Translations under genes and position numbers: made by a program
Assembly: GCF_000972845.2 (NCBI RefSeq)
Contig: NC_040025.1
Coordinates: forward strand, 22,490,037-22,554,036
Source: Larimichthys crocea
Taxonomy: Eukaryota; Chordata; Actinopteri; Sciaenidae
Direction: 5' to 3'
Length of the DNA: 64,000 nucleotides
Notes under the pieces: generated by a model
Database searches by the model: none
What the model saw: only the letters and a program-made list of their open reading frames with translations
Told to the model about the DNA's origin: nothing
Part shown: positions 61,001-64,000 of the stretch, in pieces
How the letters are laid out: each line of letters opens with the position of its first letter
Position numbering within the stretch: position 1 is the stretch's first letter

Positions 61001-61535
61001 GTAATCCTCAAACAAACTCAATACTGACGCTCTCTGTTTTGTCCTTCTGCTGTGTTTGGGGTTGAGAACTTGTTGGGGCAGGTTTTTCCGGTCAGTTATC
61101 TAATTGTCCCGTGTGAATGTTGGGCTGTTCCTGTTACGTATGCATGTCTACTATAAGGAAAGCATAGGGAAAGAGGTATAATTAGTCTGGAATGTGTACA
61201 TTTTTGTTTTATTCAGGATATCCTGAAGGCATGAACACATTTGCGAAAACACCTGTGTTAAAAAAGAAAATACAGATTTGCTCTTGTCTGTACAGTTATG
61301 TGTTCTCCTGTTTGTTTTTCTGGTGTTAACCAGTTTCAGAGGGAAAACATTTTAACAACTCGGGGGAGGGGAAAGTAAAGAGGTAGACACAATGTTTTCA
61401 GCTTTTCTGTTTCAGTTTATTACTTCTTTGTCGATTTATGTTGATAAAAGTTTACTTCATGAGACAACATTCGGTATCTTTTTCCCAGCATCAGCGCCAA
61501 AATCATCCCACCGTCATTCAACACCCTGATTCCAG

Positions 61536-61583
61536 CTAAATGTCTATTTAAAGTACAAGACTGAGCACAAGAAAAGACATGAG
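61536..61583 (+). other. putative PTP start exon or juxtamembrane exon
   Basis: Forty-eight bases lie between the acceptor CTGATTCCAG and the strong donor ATGAG|GTAAGA. In the phase required by the next exon only ATGAG is translated (Met 61579), with an in-frame TAA upstream, giving MRVQTFS. In a different frame the exon is fully open ([16 protein letters not shown]), which looks like a post-membrane basic segment but would put the next exon out of frame. Either reading is tentative. Confidence 0.4.
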
Positions 61584-64000
61584 GTAAGAACAAACTTCCT
61601 TGTAGCTTTCTGAGAAAATGCCCGAAGGATCAGAATGACAGTGATTTATATTTTTGCTGTTGTCAACATGAAAGGACCAAAATCAATAATATGTAAACTT
61701 TCCTCAGCATTACGTTCATTACTGAAGCTGTTCATCTTTATCACATACACTTGTTCACCAGATACATTTAGGTGATTTGGTACACAATTAACTGAACCTT
61801 CATTTTGTTTTGTTGATTGCATTGTGTGCAGGGTGTAGTTTGTAATGCTGTTGAACTGTATTTCATTATGACTAATTCATCTATTATTTTTCCCTTCCCA
61901 TTTGTGTGTTGCAATACAGTTAGTTAAAAGGCAAAATAATTTTCTCAAACAGCTGGGCACTGTGGGTTTTAAAATGTTACCGAAACTTGAGTAGAAAGTG
62001 AATTTCTTGGGGACAAAGTCTATGCACTAGTGAGTATTTATGCCAGCAGGATGATGAATGTAGGATTAACTCGTGAGCTATATAAAGCTTTGTCCTCTCA
62101 GTGAATACTTGGTTTTGGTCTTTTCACATGTTAAGAAAAATTGAGAATACCACAACACTCACCTCTGTTGTCTTAAAATGTTTTTGATCATAGCTAGTAT
62201 GAAGTTCCATCATGAGAATATGACTTGACATTGACTCACCCAGGCATAGTCTTTGGTTACATATAGTACAGAAAATATTCATGATGGAAAAGATGGCTTA
62301 ATCTTTAAGAGTGAAAGAAAATATCTAGGTTTAAACATGAAGACATCAGCGATGTGTAATTTTATTGATAATTACATAAACTGATGTATTAAATGTGATG
62401 TGATGTATAAACTGTGCAGTTGTAAGCTGTATGTTGTTATATTTTTAGTTTTGCTTGTATGTATAAAACAATAATAAAAAATAAAAAAAACATAACAAAC
62501 AAAAATTGTTTCATTTAATACATTCATGTTTTACAGGGTGCAAACTTTCTCAAGAGCGCAAATCCTAGAGGAGTTTCGTGTTCGATGCCAGGAACTCACA
62601 GCCTACGACTACAGAGGCTTCAAACAGGAGTTTGAGGTATGTATGTTTTGAACTTACGTTAGATTTCAGTGTTTGCCATGAGCACTAATGTCTTTGGTTT
62701 TGTGAAGGAGCTAAATGACGTTGGCAAAGATCTCCCCACCAGAGCAGGGGAGTCGGAAGCCAACAGAGAGAAGAACAGGTACCCCTACATATTACCATGT
62801 AAGTGAAAATCTCAAAAATCTCAAATTACAGCAAATATGTGTGACAATGTATGAGACTTTTCTTTGCTTTTCATTGTCTATATAGATGACCACTGTCGGG
62901 TGAGGCTGTCCATTCAAAACTCCCAACCACACACCGACTACATCAATGCCAATTTTGTGCCTGTAAGAACCCAATTTACTTTGTCTCTTGTTTTCATCAC
63001 ACTGTCTTTCTGCTTTACCGCCTGTCTGTCTGTCTCTACACACCTGTCTGCCTCTGTTAATGACCGTGTGTCTGTATTCAGGGTGGAGGATCGGAGAGAG
63101 ACTTCATCTGCACTCAGGGTCCTTTGCACAACACAATTGCTGACTTCTGGAGGATGGTGTGGGAGCAAAATGTCAGGATAATCGTCATGGTGACAGCGCT
63201 GAGACACAAGGACATAGTGAGAAAAGACACAGTCACTTTGTGTGTGTGTGTCTGTGTGTTGCTTTGTGTGTGTATGTGTGTCTGTTTGATGTTAATCTGT
63301 CCTACTTTCCTGATGACATATTTTTTCCTTGATTTAAAAGAACTGATGGATATTTTTAGAATATTTTTATGATATGAACTTTAAAAATCCTATCTCATAG
63401 GCACAGTGAAGTCCTGAGCACAAGTTATATTCACAGATCTTCTGCTGAACAGCTTCATCCTGCTTTAGAGTAAAGTAAGCAGTTAAAACAACCACAGAAC
63501 TCATTAAGGGACAGAAAAAAATGCAGTATATATACAGACAGAAACTCGTATAAAAGGTTCCTAAAAATATCAGGAAAACTTATCTCTGATGCAATATTTA
63601 GAGAAAACAATCTGCACTAATTTCACACAAACTTGCTGCAGTTATTGTGTTCACTATTTTGTAGTGTATCAGTTGTTCTGTACTGTTATTGTTATGCACT
63701 GAATGTAGTATGAAGTTTCCATAAAATATCTCACCTTGTCAGGGGTCTTCATTTTACTGAATGATAGGAAACAAGGTTGGTAACCACAGCTCTAGTGAGT
63801 CTGTACAGACCTGAAAGTAATATTTTCTCATCTAACACCCAGCAAGAAAGAGAATAAGTGTATTTAATAAGTCAAACTATTTCCTACTTCCTGTGTGTTC
63901 AGTTGCTGTGTGATAAGTATTGGCCTCTGGAGCGAGGGACAGTTTATCATGGACGGATCCAAGTGACGACAGTGAACCGTAAACAAGGTCCAGATTATTA
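61579..64000 (+). CDS. Classical protein tyrosine phosphatase, 5' part (runs off window)
   Basis: The enzyme removes phosphate from phosphotyrosine in proteins. Exons 62537-62636, 62708-62798, 62886-62962, 63082-63216 and 63903 to the window end join in phase. They read [17 protein letters not shown], then [74 protein letters not shown] and [20 protein letters not shown]. These are the early class I PTP motifs: [30 protein letters not shown] and KYWP. The WPD loop and catalytic HCSAG motif lie beyond the window. The style resembles R3-type receptor or related PTPs, but I cannot name the member. An upstream exon at 61536-61583 supplies ATG-AG in the right phase, suggesting a soluble form beginning MRVQTFS. 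Confidence 0.85.
61584..62536 (+). other. PTP intron, nothing further seen
   Basis: About 950 bp, AT-rich, between the tentative start exon and the first certain PTP exon. I searched it for a transmembrane or fibronectin exon and found none. Confidence 0.6.
62537..62636 (+). CDS. PTP exon: juxtamembrane / N-terminal helices
   Basis: The acceptor TGTTTTACAG is followed by G and 33 codons, [20 protein letters not shown] through RGFKQEFE. The donor is GAG|GTATGT. It corresponds to the helical segment before the NRY motif in classical PTP domains. It needs two bases from the previous exon. Confidence 0.85.
62708..62798 (+). CDS. PTP exon: NRYxxILPY motif
   Basis: The exon reads [20 protein letters not shown] and then [10 protein letters not shown], ending with T of the Tyr codon at the strong donor CCAT|GTAAGTG. 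An internal AACAG|GTACCC would break the conserved motif and is not used in this model. Confidence 0.88.
62886..62962 (+). CDS. PTP exon: DYINANF motif
   Basis: The acceptor TCTATATAG completes Tyr and reads [20 protein letters not shown], then ANFVP. The donor is CCT|GTAAGA, phase 0. The phosphotyrosine-recognition-loop neighbourhood is intact. Confidence 0.9.
63082..63216 (+). CDS. PTP exon: TQGPL / DFWRMVWE motifs
   Basis: Forty-five codons in phase 0: [38 protein letters not shown] and ALRHKDI. The PTP-domain core signature is complete. The donor ATA|GTGAGA is followed by a TG-rich intron start. Confidence 0.92.
63217..63902 (+). other. PTP intron with TG-rich start
   Basis: A 686-bp intron. 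TG-rich sequence at 63237-63285 follows the donor. Nothing else is recognised. Confidence 0.7.
63903..64000 (+). CDS. PTP exon: KYWP motif, truncated by window end
   Basis: After the acceptor TGTGTTCAG the exon reads [20 protein letters not shown] and [12 protein letters not shown] to the last base. Its end lies outside the window. Confidence 0.9.
   Translation, partial: MLCDKYWPLERGTVYHGRIQVTTVNRKQGPDY

Noticed and set aside
62537..64000. Assignment of the phosphatase as ptprg, a gene near PRICKLE2 on human 3p14
   Set aside because: The motif wording ([30 protein letters not shown]) does not match the R5-type domain I know for PTPRG. The family member is left unnamed.

Overview
The window is vertebrate, most likely teleost (percomorph-type) genomic DNA. 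The evidence is small coding exons with GT-AG boundaries and consistent phase, long AT-rich introns, many CA/TG microsatellites, and dispersed repeat families typical of ray-finned fish (LINE 3' ends, a tRNA-derived SINE, MITE-like elements). There is no bacterial, phage or CRISPR content. Nearly all open frames over 60 codons outside the exons described here are chance.

Three protein genes can be reconstructed by joining exons. (1) prickle2, plus strand: eight coding exons from 38155 to 45827 encode an 894-residue planar-cell-polarity protein with a PET domain, three LIM domains and a C-terminal CIIS prenylation box. A probable non-coding first exon and promoter lie near 13.06-13.71 kb, giving a first intron of about 24 kb. 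The 3' UTR runs to a polyadenylation signal at 46987. (2) A periphilin (pphln1-like) gene, minus strand, convergent with prickle2: seven coding exons from 58764 down to 50135 give a 276-residue protein ending in the conserved periphilin helical domain. It has a CpG-rich promoter at about 58.8-59.15 kb. (3) The 5' part of a classical protein tyrosine phosphatase, plus strand, from about 60.9 kb to the window end. Its catalytic domain is entered, but the active-site exon lies beyond the window.

Layout: 1-13.0 kb is intergenic, with an 880-bp direct duplication, a LINE 3' end and repeat fragments. 13.06-47.0 kb is prickle2. 47.0-49.9 kb is a short repeat-rich intergenic stretch between the convergent 3' ends. 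49.9-59.1 kb is the periphilin gene. 59.2-60.9 kb is intergenic with a SINE. 60.9-64.0 kb is the phosphatase.

The genes do not form a pathway: Prickle2 acts in Wnt/PCP signalling, periphilin in HUSH-type chromatin silencing, and the phosphatase in tyrosine dephosphorylation. The most interesting point is evolutionary. A convergent PRICKLE-periphilin pair is known to me at human PRICKLE1/PPHLN1, but the prickle gene here is clearly prickle2. The periphilin may therefore be a whole-genome-duplication paralogue retained in fish. I found no wholly new type of system.
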